Source of the DNA: an uncultured Bacteroidales bacterium
GTDB taxonomy: Bacteria; Bacteroidota; Bacteroidia; Bacteroidales; Paludibacteraceae
NCBI GenBank assembly: GCA_937911235.1
Contig: CALDPN010000086.1
Span: 1 to 59,638 of the forward strand
DNA length: 59,638 nt
Direction: 5' to 3'
A program made the position numbers and the translations under genes. Shown one piece after another: positions 23,668 through 33,016 of the stretch (its first letter is position 1; every line of letters begins with the position of its first letter). The notes beneath the pieces are model-generated. The model did no database searches and was not told the origin of the DNA. It was given only the letters and a program-made list of their open reading frames with translations.

Positions 23668-24516
23668 ATGAAAAAACTTACAATTTTATCAGTATTAGCA
23701 TTAGCTTTTGCTTTTACTTCTTGTGATTTTGAAACACAAGCATTTAAAGACATGCGTGCTCAGCGTGACTCTATTCAAGCACTTCAACAAACTCAATTAG
23801 ACGAGTTGCTAGGTTATATGGATATTGTTCAAGACGTAGACTCTAGCTTCGAGGCTATTCGTGAATCACAAAACATGCTTTCAATGGTATCATACGAAGA
23901 AGGTTCACAAGGTGTAAAACAAAGAGTACAAGAAAATATCTACATGATTAGCAATCTTTTAGCAGAAAATAACGCTAAAATTGCTGAACTAGAAGAAAAA
24001 TTCAACGAAAGCGATCTTAAAAACACAAAACTTCAAAAAACTATCAATCGTCTTAAAAAAGACCTAAAAGCTAAAAACGCAGAGATTACTAAACTATACA
24101 AAGATCTAGAAAGCAAAAACTTCAAAATTGATAGCTTATTAGTAGAAAATCAAATCGTTGGTCAACGTGCAGCAGAGCTTACAGCGCTATCAGAAGCACA
24201 ACTTGCTCAACTAAACGCACAAGATGTTGCTCTTCACACTGCATATTTCTTCATGGGTACCAGAAAAGAACTTAGAGCAAACGATATTAACGTAAAAGAC
24301 AAAGATTCAGGCTATCGTACTTCGTTATTTACTCCTATTGACGTACGTACATTCGATCGTTTAGCTACAGATTCTAAATCTGCAAAAATCTTAACCAAAC
24401 ACCCAGAAGGTTCATACGAACTAACTCGTGGCGAAGACAAAAAATACACTCTAGTAATCAAAAATCCAACTGATTTCTGGAATGCATCAAAATATCTTAT
24501 AATACAGGTTAAATAA
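23668..24516 (+). CDS. Coiled-coil lipoprotein
   Basis: A 282-residue protein with a lipobox (FTSC, Cys19) and a long coiled coil (about 25-185, with LQKTINRLKKDLKAKNAEI). It ends in a small domain containing the stretch RTSLFTPIDVRTF and the final IIQVK. Probably a periplasm-facing lipoprotein. Codon use (many CTA/CTT leucines, AAC, TTC) suggests good expression. No family recognised. It ends immediately before the HAD gene. Confidence 0.75.
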   Translation: MKKLTILSVLALAFAFTSCDFETQAFKDMRAQRDSIQALQQTQLDELLGYMDIVQDVDSSFEAIRESQNMLSMVSYEEGSQGVKQRVQENIYMISNLLAENNAKIAELEEKFNESDLKNTKLQKTINRLKKDLKAKNAEITKLYKDLESKNFKIDSLLVENQIVGQRAAELTALSEAQLAQLNAQDVALHTAYFFMGTRKELRANDINVKDKDSGYRTSLFTPIDVRTFDRLATDSKSAKILTKHPEGSYELTRGEDKKYTLVIKNPTDFWNASKYLIIQVK

Positions 24517-25218
24517 TTGTATAAAAACATTTTTATAGACTTAGATAATACGCTTTGGGACTTTCAGACAAATTCAAAGAACGTCCTGAGCGTATTATTT
24601 TTTAAGTATGGTTTAGATAAGTATTTTAAAGACTTTGACGAGTACTTTAAAATATACAGTGGGCATAATGACTACCTATGGGAGCAATATGCTCTAAACA
24701 AGATTAATAAAGACGAACTAAACAAAGAACGTTTTGCCTATCCATTGCGAGTAAAAAAAATAGATATGCCTGAGGTGGAAGAGGGTATGCAAAACAATTA
24801 TTTGCCCCTGCTTTCCGAGCAAACTGTTCTTATGCCAGGTTGCAAAGAAACCTTAGACTATTTAAAATCAAAAGGTTATAAGCTATATCTTGTGTCTAAT
24901 GGTTTTGTTGAAATTCAACACAAAAAACTCTCAGGAGCAGGACTTTACAAATACTTTGACAAACTATTTTTCTCAGAAGAGATTAAGGCGCACAAACCAA
25001 GTAGAGAGTTTTTCGATACTGCTATAAAATCTACAAACTCCAAGAAAAAAGAATCTATAGTAATAGGAGACAATTTCTTGGCAGATATTCAAGGAGCAAA
25101 AAATGCAGGTTTGCACCAAGTTTGGTTTTGTACTTCAGCAAGTCCAGATAAGTTGGCACTTCCATTTACTCCTACATATACTATAACTCAGCTAACAGAC
25201 CTAAAAGATATATTATGA
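24517..25218 (+). CDS. YjjG-type HAD pyrimidine nucleotidase
   Basis: A 233-residue haloacid-dehalogenase-fold phosphatase. The first motif FIDLDNTLWDF supplies the nucleophile and acid aspartates, LVSNGF the second motif, the lysine of IKAHKPSREFF the third and IGDNFLADIQGA the fourth. The family removes phosphate from non-canonical nucleoside monophosphates. The start is TTG at 24517, directly after the stop of the lipoprotein gene; no ATG gives the intact first motif. It overlaps the TatD gene by 4 nt. Confidence 0.85.
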   Translation: MYKNIFIDLDNTLWDFQTNSKNVLSVLFFKYGLDKYFKDFDEYFKIYSGHNDYLWEQYALNKINKDELNKERFAYPLRVKKIDMPEVEEGMQNNYLPLLSEQTVLMPGCKETLDYLKSKGYKLYLVSNGFVEIQHKKLSGAGLYKYFDKLFFSEEIKAHKPSREFFDTAIKSTNSKKKESIVIGDNFLADIQGAKNAGLHQVWFCTSASPDKLALPFTPTYTITQLTDLKDIL

Positions 25219-25976
25219 TAGATACTCATGCTCATATTTATGATTCAGCGTACTCTGCCGATTATCAGGAGATGGTAAATAGATGCAAAGAGGCTGGTGT
25301 GCAACATGTTATCCTACCAAATGTAGATAAAGAAACTTGGGCAGAAATAAAGGCCTTTCATAGTAAATATCCAGATTTTACATCGGTGATGTTGGGTATT
25401 CATCCCACAAGTATAGGCGAAGATTATCTGGCAATGTTAGATTTTTTTGATGCTGAGGTTCAGAAAAATGATTATATAGCCATTGGCGAAACTGGTTTAG
25501 ACCTTTATTGGGATAAAACCTATATAAAAGAACAAAAAATTTCATTCGAACATCATATAGATGTGGCAATATCTAAAGACTTGCCTATTTGCATACATTG
25601 TAGAGATTCCTATGCAGAAATAATTGATAGTTTGAAGAAGTTTAAAGGTAAATCTATTAGAGGTGTGGTGCATGCCTTTAGTTTATATCCAGAAAATGCT
25701 AAGCAATATCTTGAATATGGTGATTTTTACTTCGGATTGGGTGGAGTTATCACATATAAAAATGCAAAATTCCCAGAAAGATTGGGTGAAATTCCATTAG
25801 ATAGGATTTTACTTGAAACCGATTCGCCATATCTTACCCCTCAGCCTCATAGAGGAAAGAGAAATGAACCTACATATTTAGTTCATATAGCAGAAAAAAT
25901 AGCCCAAATTTATGGTGTTTCACCAGAGGAAATAAAGAATAAGACTACAGAAAATGCCCAAAGATTATTTTTTTAA
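25215..25976 (+). CDS. TatD-family metal-dependent hydrolase
   Basis: A 253-residue TIM-barrel nuclease. The metal ligands are visible: DTHAHIYD at the start, the glutamate in AIGETGLDLYW, HCRD, VVHAFS and LLETDSPYL near the C-terminus. Members are 3'-5' DNA exonucleases or D-aminoacyl-tRNA-type hydrolases. Length is normal. It is translationally coupled to the HAD gene. Confidence 0.92.
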   Translation: MIDTHAHIYDSAYSADYQEMVNRCKEAGVQHVILPNVDKETWAEIKAFHSKYPDFTSVMLGIHPTSIGEDYLAMLDFFDAEVQKNDYIAIGETGLDLYWDKTYIKEQKISFEHHIDVAISKDLPICIHCRDSYAEIIDSLKKFKGKSIRGVVHAFSLYPENAKQYLEYGDFYFGLGGVITYKNAKFPERLGEIPLDRILLETDSPYLTPQPHRGKRNEPTYLVHIAEKIAQIYGVSPEEIKNKTTENAQRLFF

Positions 25977-26137
25977 CACCTTTGAGCGAAGTTTTTTCTT
26001 AAAATCTTTGTGTTTTTCTCGTTCTTTTTGTAACTTGCACTCGTTTTAGGAGCAGTGCGTCAAATCTCGTGTTCTTAGCATAGAAAAGTATTCAATAATT
26101 TAATTAACTAATAATATTCATTAAAATTAAAAGTAAC

Positions 26138-26947
26138 ATGAAAAAATTAATCACAATGCTAGCTGTATTAGCTGGTTTAAGTATGTTTAGTGTTTATGCA
26201 CAAGAAGAAGCTGCTCCAGTAGCTGATTCAGTAGCAACAGAACAAGTAGAAGCTATCTCAGAAGAACCTGCAGTAGTTGAAGAAGAAGCTGCTCCAGCAG
26301 AAGAAGCTCAAGGCGGTATTCACCAAGCTCTAAAACAAAAATTCATCGAAGGTGGTGCTGGCTTCATGAGTACTTGTGCTCTTTGTCTTGTACTAGGTTT
26401 AGCAATCGCTATCGAACGTATCATCTACTTAGCAATGGCTAGCACTGATTCTAAAAAATTATTAGCTGCTGTAGAAAAAGCACTAGAAGAAGAAGGTGTT
26501 GAAGCTGCTAAAGAAATCTGCCGCAACTCTCGTGGTCCTGTTGCTTCTATCTTCTACCAAGGTCTAATGCGTATCGACGAAGGTATCGACGTAGCAGAAA
26601 AATCTATCATCGCTTACGGTGGTGTACAAGCTGGTATGTTAGAAAAGAACGTTAGCTGGATTGGTCTATTCATCGGTCTTGCTCCTATGTTAGGTTTCAT
26701 GGGTACTGTAATCGGTATGATCGAAGCGTTCGACCGTATCCAACAAGCAGGTGATATCTCAGCTACTATCGTTGCTGGTGGTATTAAAGTAGCTCTTATT
26801 ACTACTGTGTTTGGTCTTATCGTTGCTATCATCCTTCAAATTTTCTATAACTTCATTCTATCTCGTATCGAATCTAACGTTGCAGACATGGAAGATTCTT
26901 CTATCACTATGTTAGATATCTTAATGAAATACAATGTAAAAAAATAA
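26138..26947 (+). CDS. exbB: ExbB/TolQ/MotA-family proton channel
   Basis: A 269-residue inner-membrane protein. A signal peptide and an A/E/P-rich periplasmic stretch (about 22-60) precede the ExbB core: a first helix (ALCLVLGLAIAIERII), a cytoplasmic domain, then LFIGLAPMLGFMGTVIGMIEAF and GIKVALITTVFGLIVAIILQIFY. It forms the proton-driven motor with the ExbD proteins and powers TonB or related envelope work. Codon bias indicates high expression. First gene of a four-gene unit. Confidence 0.92.
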   Translation: MKKLITMLAVLAGLSMFSVYAQEEAAPVADSVATEQVEAISEEPAVVEEEAAPAEEAQGGIHQALKQKFIEGGAGFMSTCALCLVLGLAIAIERIIYLAMASTDSKKLLAAVEKALEEEGVEAAKEICRNSRGPVASIFYQGLMRIDEGIDVAEKSIIAYGGVQAGMLEKNVSWIGLFIGLAPMLGFMGTVIGMIEAFDRIQQAGDISATIVAGGIKVALITTVFGLIVAIILQIFYNFILSRIESNVADMEDSSITMLDILMKYNVKK

Positions 26948-26965
26948 TTTCTAGGAGATTTGATT

Positions 26966-27415
26966 ATGTTAAATAAATTATCATCAATAGTATTATATAT
27001 ACTTAGCGCAGCAACTGTTGTGGTAGGTTTATTATTCTACTTAGGTGGCGATGTCGATCCTAATGCAGAATATATTGAACCTGTTTACACAAACAGTTTG
27101 ATATTGCTTATGTATTCTTTTGTTGCTATTGCTGCTATTATTGTAGTGATAGGTCAAACATTTGAATTCGTAAGAAAAGCTATTGCAAATCCAAAACAAG
27201 CACTTAAATCTATTTTAGTGTTTACTTTATTAGCTATCCTTTTAATCGTTACATATTTTGTATCAGATGGCAAACAAGTAGAAGTATTAGGTGTAGAACC
27301 TATCTCAGAAGTTTGGGTTAGAATAGTTGATATGCAATTATATTCTACTTATGTACTAACTGCAATTGGTTTAGTACTAATGGCTGTAGGTGGTCTATTC
27401 AAAAAAATTAAATAA
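26966..27415 (+). CDS. Small four-helix membrane protein of the ExbB/ExbD operon
   Basis: A 149-residue protein with four hydrophobic helices (about 5-27, 40-65, 78-98 and 122-145). I chose the ATG at 26966, preceded by a TAGGAGA ribosome-binding site 8 nt upstream, over an in-frame TTG at 26960. It sits between exbB and exbD in a conserved Bacteroidetes arrangement and is probably an accessory part of the motor. No named family recognised. Confidence 0.75.
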   Translation: MLNKLSSIVLYILSAATVVVGLLFYLGGDVDPNAEYIEPVYTNSLILLMYSFVAIAAIIVVIGQTFEFVRKAIANPKQALKSILVFTLLAILLIVTYFVSDGKQVEVLGVEPISEVWVRIVDMQLYSTYVLTAIGLVLMAVGGLFKKIK

Positions 27416-27429
27416 GAAAGGGGAATATT

Positions 27430-28020
27430 ATGGCAAGAGCAAAAAAGAAAGTGCCTGAAGTGAACTCAAGTTCAACAGCCGATATCGCGTTTTTGCTTTT
27501 GGTATTCTTCCTATGTACCACCACTATGGCGGTAAATAAAGGTTTGGCACGTCGTCTTCCTCCTCCTGTTCCTGCAGAACAAAAAACAGAGGACTTGAAG
27601 GTAAAAGAACGTAACGTATTCGTAGTGCTACTTAACAGTAATGACCAATTACTAGTACAAGGCGAATATGCAGATGTGTCTGAACTTAAAGATAAAGCAA
27701 AGGAATTTATCAAAAACGAAAGTAACGCCGAAAATCTACCAGAAAAAGAAGTAATTGAAGTAGAATACTTCGGTAATGTAGCTGTAACTAAAAACCACGT
27801 AATCTCATTACAAAACGACCGCGGTACTTCATACGCTGCATATATCAATGTGCAAAATGAACTTGTGGCTGCTTACAATGAATTACGTAATGACATAGCT
27901 AAAGCTAAATTTGGACAACTATATGACGATCTAAATGAAGATCAACAAAAGGCAATCCAAAAGATTTATCCACAAAAAATATCTGAAGCAGAACCTAAAA
28001 ACTATGGAGGAAAAAAATAA
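27430..28020 (+). CDS. exbD: ExbD-like protein, first copy
   Basis: A 196-residue protein with the ExbD topology: a short cytoplasmic start, one membrane helix with the proton-carrying aspartate (SSTADIAFLLLVFFLCTTTM) and a periplasmic domain. Asp19 in TADIAF corresponds to Asp25 of E. coli ExbD. It overlaps the second exbD copy by 1 nt (TAATG). Confidence 0.9.
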   Translation: MARAKKKVPEVNSSSTADIAFLLLVFFLCTTTMAVNKGLARRLPPPVPAEQKTEDLKVKERNVFVVLLNSNDQLLVQGEYADVSELKDKAKEFIKNESNAENLPEKEVIEVEYFGNVAVTKNHVISLQNDRGTSYAAYINVQNELVAAYNELRNDIAKAKFGQLYDDLNEDQQKAIQKIYPQKISEAEPKNYGGKK

Positions 28021-28496
28021 TGGGAAGATTTAGAGATAATTCATCTACTAAAGAGATACCAGCTATTAGTACAGCGTCACTACCTGATATCATCTTTATG
28101 CTATTATTCTTCTTTATGATTTCTACCTCTATGAAAGAAGTGGATTATAAAGTAGGTATCGCAATGCCAGAAGCAACTGAATTACAAAAACTAGAAAAGA
28201 AAACTCTAGTTCGTAATATCTACGTTGGTAAACCAGTAGCTAAATTTAGAGCTCAATATGGTACAGAGCCACGTATTCAGCTTGACGACGCATTTGCTGA
28301 TGTAAACCAAATTGAAAACTATGTGGTTTCTGAACGTTCTGCAATGCCAGAGCACGAACAAGATTTATTGACTGTATGCTTAAAAGTAGATAAAGATACA
28401 AAAATGGGTATCGTAACCGATATCAAACAAGCTTTACGTAGAGCATACGCATTAAAACTTAACTATGCTGCTATGGATAGAGCAAACGAGCAATAA
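28020..28496 (+). CDS. exbD: ExbD-like protein, second copy
   Basis: A 158-residue paralogue of the preceding gene, with SLPDIIFMLLFFFMIST as the aspartate-bearing helix and a shorter periplasmic domain. Two ExbD types in a row are usual in Bacteroidetes and may form a heteromeric ExbD dimer inside the ExbB pentamer. A terminator follows at 28519-28546. Confidence 0.9.
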   Translation: MGRFRDNSSTKEIPAISTASLPDIIFMLLFFFMISTSMKEVDYKVGIAMPEATELQKLEKKTLVRNIYVGKPVAKFRAQYGTEPRIQLDDAFADVNQIENYVVSERSAMPEHEQDLLTVCLKVDKDTKMGIVTDIKQALRRAYALKLNYAAMDRANEQ

Positions 28497-28518
28497 TACA
28501 CATTATACTCAATATTTT

Positions 28519-28546
28519 AATAGGGCGACTTCAAGGTTGCCCTATT
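28519..28546 (+). terminator. Terminator after the exbBD operon
   Basis: An 11-bp stem (AATAGGGCGAC / GTTGCCCTATT, one G-T pair) with a 6-nt loop is followed by GTTTTATT. Confidence 0.7.
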
Positions 28547-28560
28547 GTTTTATTAATTAT

Positions 28561-30216
28561 ATGAAGAAGATTTTTTTAGTTTTATTTGTATTTCTTAATA
28601 TTTGCGCCTACGCTCAGGTGCCAAATCATCTAATATCTCCTGTAGATATACCTGTTACCCTTAGTGCAAGTTTTGGTGAACTAAGACCAAATCACTTTCA
28701 CTCTGGTATAGATATAAAAACCGAGCAGCAGATAGGGCTTCCTATGTATAGCATAGATGATGGTTATGTTTGGCGTATATCTATCTCAAAAGGTGGTTAT
28801 GGAAATTGTCTATATTTAAAACATAAAGACGTGATTTCTGTATATGCTCACTTAGATAGATTTACTCCAGAAATAACAGAGTGGGTAAGAGATTATCAAT
28901 ACAAGAATAAAACTTTTGAAATCGACGCTTATCTTAAGCCAAATGAATTGCCAGTTAAACAAGGACAGCAAGTAGCTTGGGGTGGAAATTCTGGTTCTTC
29001 TGGTGGTCCTCACCTTCACTTTGAAATACGTGATACAACAGGAGTGTATGTTTACGATGCACAACCTTTGTATAACGTATATGACAATGTTTATCCTCGT
29101 TTCAAGAATATTGCTATAAACCCAGTATCTGGTTTAGGTTTGGTAGATGGCTCTGCCGCATTTAAAATGTATGGAGTAAAACGCGTAGGCACTGGCCAGT
29201 ACACGGCTCCTACCATTAAAGCATGGGGTAAGATAGGCATAGAGGTGAAAGCATTCGACTATATGACAGGTCAAAACAACTTCTATGGTGTTAAGTCGCT
29301 AAAACTACTAGTTGACGATAAACTTACCTTTAGTTATACCATTGATAAGTTTTCACTAGACGACTCTAGATATATAAACTCATTTATCAATTATGGTCAG
29401 TGGCAAAAAACTAGAGATACATTTATGAGATGTTATCTACTTCCAAATAACCCACTACCTTTTTATACCTCTTACAATAAAGGTTATTTGGATATAAATG
29501 AGGAAAAAGACTATAAAGTGCGCATTCTTATTGCAGACGTAGTAGGAAATACATCAGAACTAAATTTTGTAATTAAAGGTGTGCAAAAGGAAATTCCGTT
29601 GGTATTAAAAGATAGTGGCACATATCTAGATTATAGATTTACATCTATCGTGGAAGGTGAAGGCTACGGAATGGTTATTCCAAAAGGAAGCTTTTATGAT
29701 AATGTATATTTCGACCATAAAGTGAAATTTGATAGCGCATTAAATGCCAATGTATATCAAATGCATTACCTTACAGAACCTCTACAAAACTATGCAAGAT
29801 TATTTATAAAATTACCTAAAGATAGTGTGCCTGCAGATAAGCATTATGTGGCTCGCAAATCGAGAAAAGGTGATTGGAACTATGTAAATACTAAGTTGTA
29901 CAATGATAGTATCTTGCTTGCTAAAACAAATACTTTAGGCGATTTCACAGTAAAAGTAGATACTATTGCTCCAGAGATACGTCCACAGTCTCGCACATCA
30001 AATAGAATACTTTTAAAACTAGTTGACAAACAAAGTGGTGTGAAAAGATACGAGGGCTATATCAACGGAGAATGGGTGCTATTTGAAGAAGACTTCCACG
30101 GCAGAGTGTCTTATAAAGTAGATAAAAAGAGACTAAAAGCAAAACGCCCATATAACCTAGAGTTTCGTGTCTACGACAACTGCGGAAATATGAGCGAATA
30201 TAAATTGAAATGGTAA
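28561..30216 (+). CDS. Secreted M23-family metallopeptidase
   Basis: A 551-residue protein with a signal peptide (MKKIFLVLFVFLNICAYAQ). The LytM/M23 zinc site is visible as H47-x3-D51 (HSGID) and H151-x-H153 (HLHFEIR), so it should cut peptidoglycan cross-links. A long C-terminal region (about 190-551) of beta-sandwich appearance follows. The start at 28561 is preferred to a frame-open extension to 28465 because that would run through the terminator and lacks a signal peptide. It converges on folB. Confidence 0.88.
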   Translation: MKKIFLVLFVFLNICAYAQVPNHLISPVDIPVTLSASFGELRPNHFHSGIDIKTEQQIGLPMYSIDDGYVWRISISKGGYGNCLYLKHKDVISVYAHLDRFTPEITEWVRDYQYKNKTFEIDAYLKPNELPVKQGQQVAWGGNSGSSGGPHLHFEIRDTTGVYVYDAQPLYNVYDNVYPRFKNIAINPVSGLGLVDGSAAFKMYGVKRVGTGQYTAPTIKAWGKIGIEVKAFDYMTGQNNFYGVKSLKLLVDDKLTFSYTIDKFSLDDSRYINSFINYGQWQKTRDTFMRCYLLPNNPLPFYTSYNKGYLDINEEKDYKVRILIADVVGNTSELNFVIKGVQKEIPLVLKDSGTYLDYRFTSIVEGEGYGMVIPKGSFYDNVYFDHKVKFDSALNANVYQMHYLTEPLQNYARLFIKLPKDSVPADKHYVARKSRKGDWNYVNTKLYNDSILLAKTNTLGDFTVKVDTIAPEIRPQSRTSNRILLKLVDKQSGVKRYEGYINGEWVLFEEDFHGRVSYKVDKKRLKAKRPYNLEFRVYDNCGNMSEYKLKW

Positions 30217-30561
30217 TTATAGCTTAACACAAACTTGTGTAACTTGCCCTCCTAGTGGAGGGTTAAGTTTGCAAAGTTTCACTTCTGCTTCTACAATTTG
30301 AGGATATTCTTTCAGAACTGTGGTTTTAATTCTTTGGGCCACGTGTTCTATTAAGTGAGATGGTTTTTCCATCTCTTTTTTTATTGTTTGATATACAGAA
30401 AGGTAGTTTACAGCTTTAGTAACGTCGTCTGTCTCGATAGCCTCTGTGGCATCGTATTTCAAACGCATTGACACTGTAAAGTATGTACCCACCTTTTGCT
30501 CCAGAGAGTAGCAGCCGTGGTGAGCATAAAATTGCATATCGTTTATTTCTATCTCTACCAT
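30217..30561 (-). CDS. folB: Dihydroneopterin aldolase
   Basis: A 114-residue enzyme that converts 7,8-dihydroneopterin to 6-hydroxymethyl-7,8-dihydropterin in folate synthesis. The start IEINDMQFYAHHGCYSLEQKVG contains the HG motif and the glutamate, and the C-terminal VEAEVKLCKLNPPLGGQV has the family's K-P-(P) stretch. Normal length. Last gene of a minus-strand set beginning with the 32621 gene. Confidence 0.93.
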   Translation of the reverse strand: MVEIEINDMQFYAHHGCYSLEQKVGTYFTVSMRLKYDATEAIETDDVTKAVNYLSVYQTIKKEMEKPSHLIEHVAQRIKTTVLKEYPQIVEAEVKLCKLNPPLGGQVTQVCVKL

Positions 30562-30562
30562 A

Positions 30563-31303
30563 TTAAATGTTTAAGCCACCACAGCAACTAATTACTTGAC
30601 CAGTTACGTAAGAAGCCATGTCTGAAGCCAAGAAAACTGCCACATTAGCCACGTCTTCTACTTTACCTTCTCTGCGTAGTGGAATATTAAGAATCAATTG
30701 TTTTTTAAGGTCTTCGTTTAGCACGCCTGTCATATCTGTAGCAATAAAGCCTGGTGCAATGGCATTTACTCTAACGCCTCTACTGCCAAGTTCTTTTGCA
30801 ACAGATTTGGTTAAACCAATCATACCTGCTTTAGAAGCTGCATAGTTTGCTTGTCCAGCATTGCCACTAATACCTACCACAGATGTCATATTAATAATGC
30901 TACCTGAGCGTTGTCTCATCATAATAGGTGTGATGGCGTGAACATAGTTGAATGCAGATTTTAGGTTGGTGTTGATTACTGCGTCCCATTGTTCTTCTGT
31001 CATACGCATTAAAAGACCATCTTTTGTAATACCTGCATTGTTTACTAAAATATCTATTCTGCCAAAGTCTTTCATCACTTCTGCAATTACTTCAGAAGCA
31101 GAAGTAAAGCATGCAGCATCAGCAGCGTATGCTTTTGCTGTGCCGCCCATTGCTGCAATCTCGTTTGCCAAAGACTCGCTGCGTTCGTCGTGTTTTCTCA
31201 CTGTGAATGCCACTGTGGCACCCTTTTTTGCATACTCTAAGGCAATACCTTTACCAATGCCTTGAGCAGCTCCAGTGATAAGTGCTATTTTTCCTTTTAA
31301 CAT
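30563..31303 (-). CDS. fabG: 3-oxoacyl-[ACP] reductase FabG
   Basis: A 246-residue short-chain dehydrogenase of fatty acid elongation. TGAAQGIG (10-17) is the NADPH loop, NNAG follows, the catalytic serine is in NMTSVVG and YAASK supplies the Tyr and Lys. I chose the ATG at 31303 (MLKGKIALITG) over an upstream ATG adding seven residues, because SDR proteins start close to the first strand. Confidence 0.93.
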   Translation of the reverse strand: MLKGKIALITGAAQGIGKGIALEYAKKGATVAFTVRKHDERSESLANEIAAMGGTAKAYAADAACFTSASEVIAEVMKDFGRIDILVNNAGITKDGLLMRMTEEQWDAVINTNLKSAFNYVHAITPIMMRQRSGSIINMTSVVGISGNAGQANYAASKAGMIGLTKSVAKELGSRGVRVNAIAPGFIATDMTGVLNEDLKKQLILNIPLRREGKVEDVANVAVFLASDMASYVTGQVISCCGGLNI

Positions 31304-31305
31304 AA

Positions 31306-32067
31306 TTAATCTGCGCTTTTCCAAAATGGGAAATTTTGTCTAAATTTCTCCATTGGTTGTTTATCAATTGTAAATGTTCTAATTTCTTCTTTGCCTTCTT
31401 CTGCTTTGTCAATTACTTTTCCTCTGTAATCGATGCAAACAGAACCACCAGAATAACTTAAATGATTGTTGTCTTTGCCCACTCTGTTGCATGCACACAC
31501 GTAAGATTGATTTTCTATGGCTCTTGCAAGCAGTAGGGTATCGAAAGCAAACTGTCTGTTTACTGGCCATTCAGCCACAAATATCATTAAGTCGTATTTT
31601 AGGTCTTTATTTCTAAGCCAAACAGGGAAGCGAAGGTCGAAGCAAATGGCAAGGTTTATATTCCAACCTTCATATTCAAAGATAAGAGGTTTGCGTCCAG
31701 AAGTGAAAATTCTTTCTTCTCCCCCTAAAAACAAATGCTTTTTGTCGTAAAATAGTTTGTTTCCGTTAGGGAATACTGCAAAACCTCTATTGAAATATTT
31801 ATCGCCGTCTTTGGCTATAAAGCTTCCTATAAAAAGAGAATTATATTCCTTAGCCCATTTGCTCACGGTTTGCATGGTAGTGCCGTCGTTTCCTTCAGCA
31901 AGGTCTGGAGCAGAAACGGTAAATGCAGTAGTAAACATTTCAGGAAGAACCACTATGTCGCTCTCTGGGAGGTTTTGTAGTAGTTCTTCTACGTGGTTTA
32001 GGTTGGCATTTATGTCTTCCCAAATCACATCCATTTGCACTAGGCTAATTCTTAATGTCTCTTTCAC
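31306..32067 (-). CDS. Nitrilase-family amidase (omega-amidase-like)
   Basis: A 253-residue carbon-nitrogen hydrolase with the catalytic triad E43 (LPEMFTT), K109 (YDKKHLF) and C142 (LAICFDLRFP). The GGE and FTSG context matches the YafV/omega-amidase branch, which repairs deaminated glutamine or glutathione by-products. It overlaps the acyltransferase gene by 4 nt and is followed 2 nt later by fabG. Confidence 0.9.
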   Translation of the reverse strand: MKETLRISLVQMDVIWEDINANLNHVEELLQNLPESDIVVLPEMFTTAFTVSAPDLAEGNDGTTMQTVSKWAKEYNSLFIGSFIAKDGDKYFNRGFAVFPNGNKLFYDKKHLFLGGEERIFTSGRKPLIFEYEGWNINLAICFDLRFPVWLRNKDLKYDLMIFVAEWPVNRQFAFDTLLLARAIENQSYVCACNRVGKDNNHLSYSGGSVCIDYRGKVIDKAEEGKEEIRTFTIDKQPMEKFRQNFPFWKSAD

Positions 32068-32618
32068 GCTAGGCCTAAATCGAAATATTCTGGTTTTTTG
32101 GCTGTGATGCCTAAATATCTTTCTTTAATATACTTAATATCAAGAGCTTCGTTGTCGGTAGGTTTGAAAAGGTCTAAAATTTTAGCCTTTTTCTCTTTAA
32201 AGTCTAAACCAACAATTAAAATAGGAATATCTGCTTTTTTTGCAATATGATAAAATCCCATTTTCCAATCTGGGTTTGCTTTGCGAGTACCTTCTGGGGT
32301 GATAGCAAGGTGCAGTTCTTTTGCTTTTTTAATTTGTTCGGCAAGTCTGTCTGTTAGTGATGTTTTTTTATCACGTGCCACACCAATTGCTCCATGAAGT
32401 TTAAGCCACCAACCCACTAGAATATTGTCCACCCATTCTTTTTTGATAAGAAAAGATGTTTTTTTCCCTAGTGAGCCGTATGCTATTTTACCTATAAGGA
32501 AGTCCCAGTTTGAAGTATGGGGTGCAACACAGATAACTAATTTTTTGTCCTTAGGAAGTGTTCCTTCTATTTCCCAAGACGAAAGCTTCATAAGGAGTTT
32601 ATAAATTCTCTGTTTCAT
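32064..32618 (-). CDS. PlsC-like 1-acylglycerol-3-phosphate acyltransferase family protein
   Basis: A 184-residue protein with the acyltransferase catalytic motif H34-x4-D39 (PHTSNWD) and the substrate motif ITPEGTR. No long membrane helix. The short length and lack of an N-terminal anchor fit the small Bacteroidetes branch of the family. It probably acylates a lipid or lysophospholipid. Confidence 0.88.
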   Translation of the reverse strand: MKQRIYKLLMKLSSWEIEGTLPKDKKLVICVAPHTSNWDFLIGKIAYGSLGKKTSFLIKKEWVDNILVGWWLKLHGAIGVARDKKTSLTDRLAEQIKKAKELHLAITPEGTRKANPDWKMGFYHIAKKADIPILIVGLDFKEKKAKILDLFKPTDNEALDIKYIKERYLGITAKKPEYFDLGLA

Positions 32619-32620
32619 TA

Positions 32621-32902
32621 TTAAGCAAGTTCTTCAAGTTCTTTACTGATGGCCATAACGTCGTTTAGTAAGTCTTGACCTAGTTTTCTGTAATATGCTT
32701 TTACTAATTTTGGATTGTCTTTGCCATCTGGTTTGCCAGCGCGGGTGATAAAGTCATTACTACTTAAGAATATTTTATTGAATAAAACTTCTATTTTGTC
32801 GTGGTTTTCTGCTGCGCTCACACAAGAAAGTTTGAAACATTCTGTTAGAAGTTCTGCATACAAGTAATTAATGTCTTTTTTAAGTGCTTTTCTACTAGCC
32901 AT
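32621..32902 (-). CDS. Small conserved helical protein
   Basis: A 93-residue protein starting MASRKALKKDINYL, with mostly helical sequence and two cysteines. The start at 32902 is preferred over an upstream one (32983) because the -7 element at 32929-32936 lies between them and the extra residues are a non-conserved hydrophobic run. Bacteroidetes proteins of this type are common and uncharacterised. First gene of the minus-strand folB-fabG operon. Confidence 0.7.
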   Translation of the reverse strand: MASRKALKKDINYLYAELLTECFKLSCVSAAENHDKIEVLFNKIFLSSNDFITRAGKPDGKDNPKLVKAYYRKLGQDLLNDVMAISKELEELA

Positions 32903-32928
32903 AACTATAAAATTTAAAATTTGTACTA

Positions 32929-32936
32929 CAAATATA
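32929..32936 (-). promoter_or_regulatory. -7 promoter element of the folB/fabG operon
   Basis: The minus strand reads TATATTTG, about 27 nt before the ATG at 32902. It forms a divergent pair with the element at 32971-32978. Confidence 0.55.
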
Positions 32937-32970
32937 ATGTTTTTTTTACGTAAAAACGCAATCAAATTCT

Positions 32971-32978
32971 TATTTTTG
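32971..32978 (+). promoter_or_regulatory. -7 promoter element of the beta-helix lipoprotein gene
   Basis: It reads TATTTTTG, 39 nt before the ATG at 33017. Confidence 0.55.
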
Positions 32979-33016
32979 TACAAAATAGTTTGTTCACTTT
33001 TTTAAGTGTAAAAATA

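Noticed and set aside
28465..28560. N-terminal extension of the M23 peptidase
   Set aside because: It overlaps exbD, runs through a terminator hairpin and hides the signal peptide that begins at 28561.
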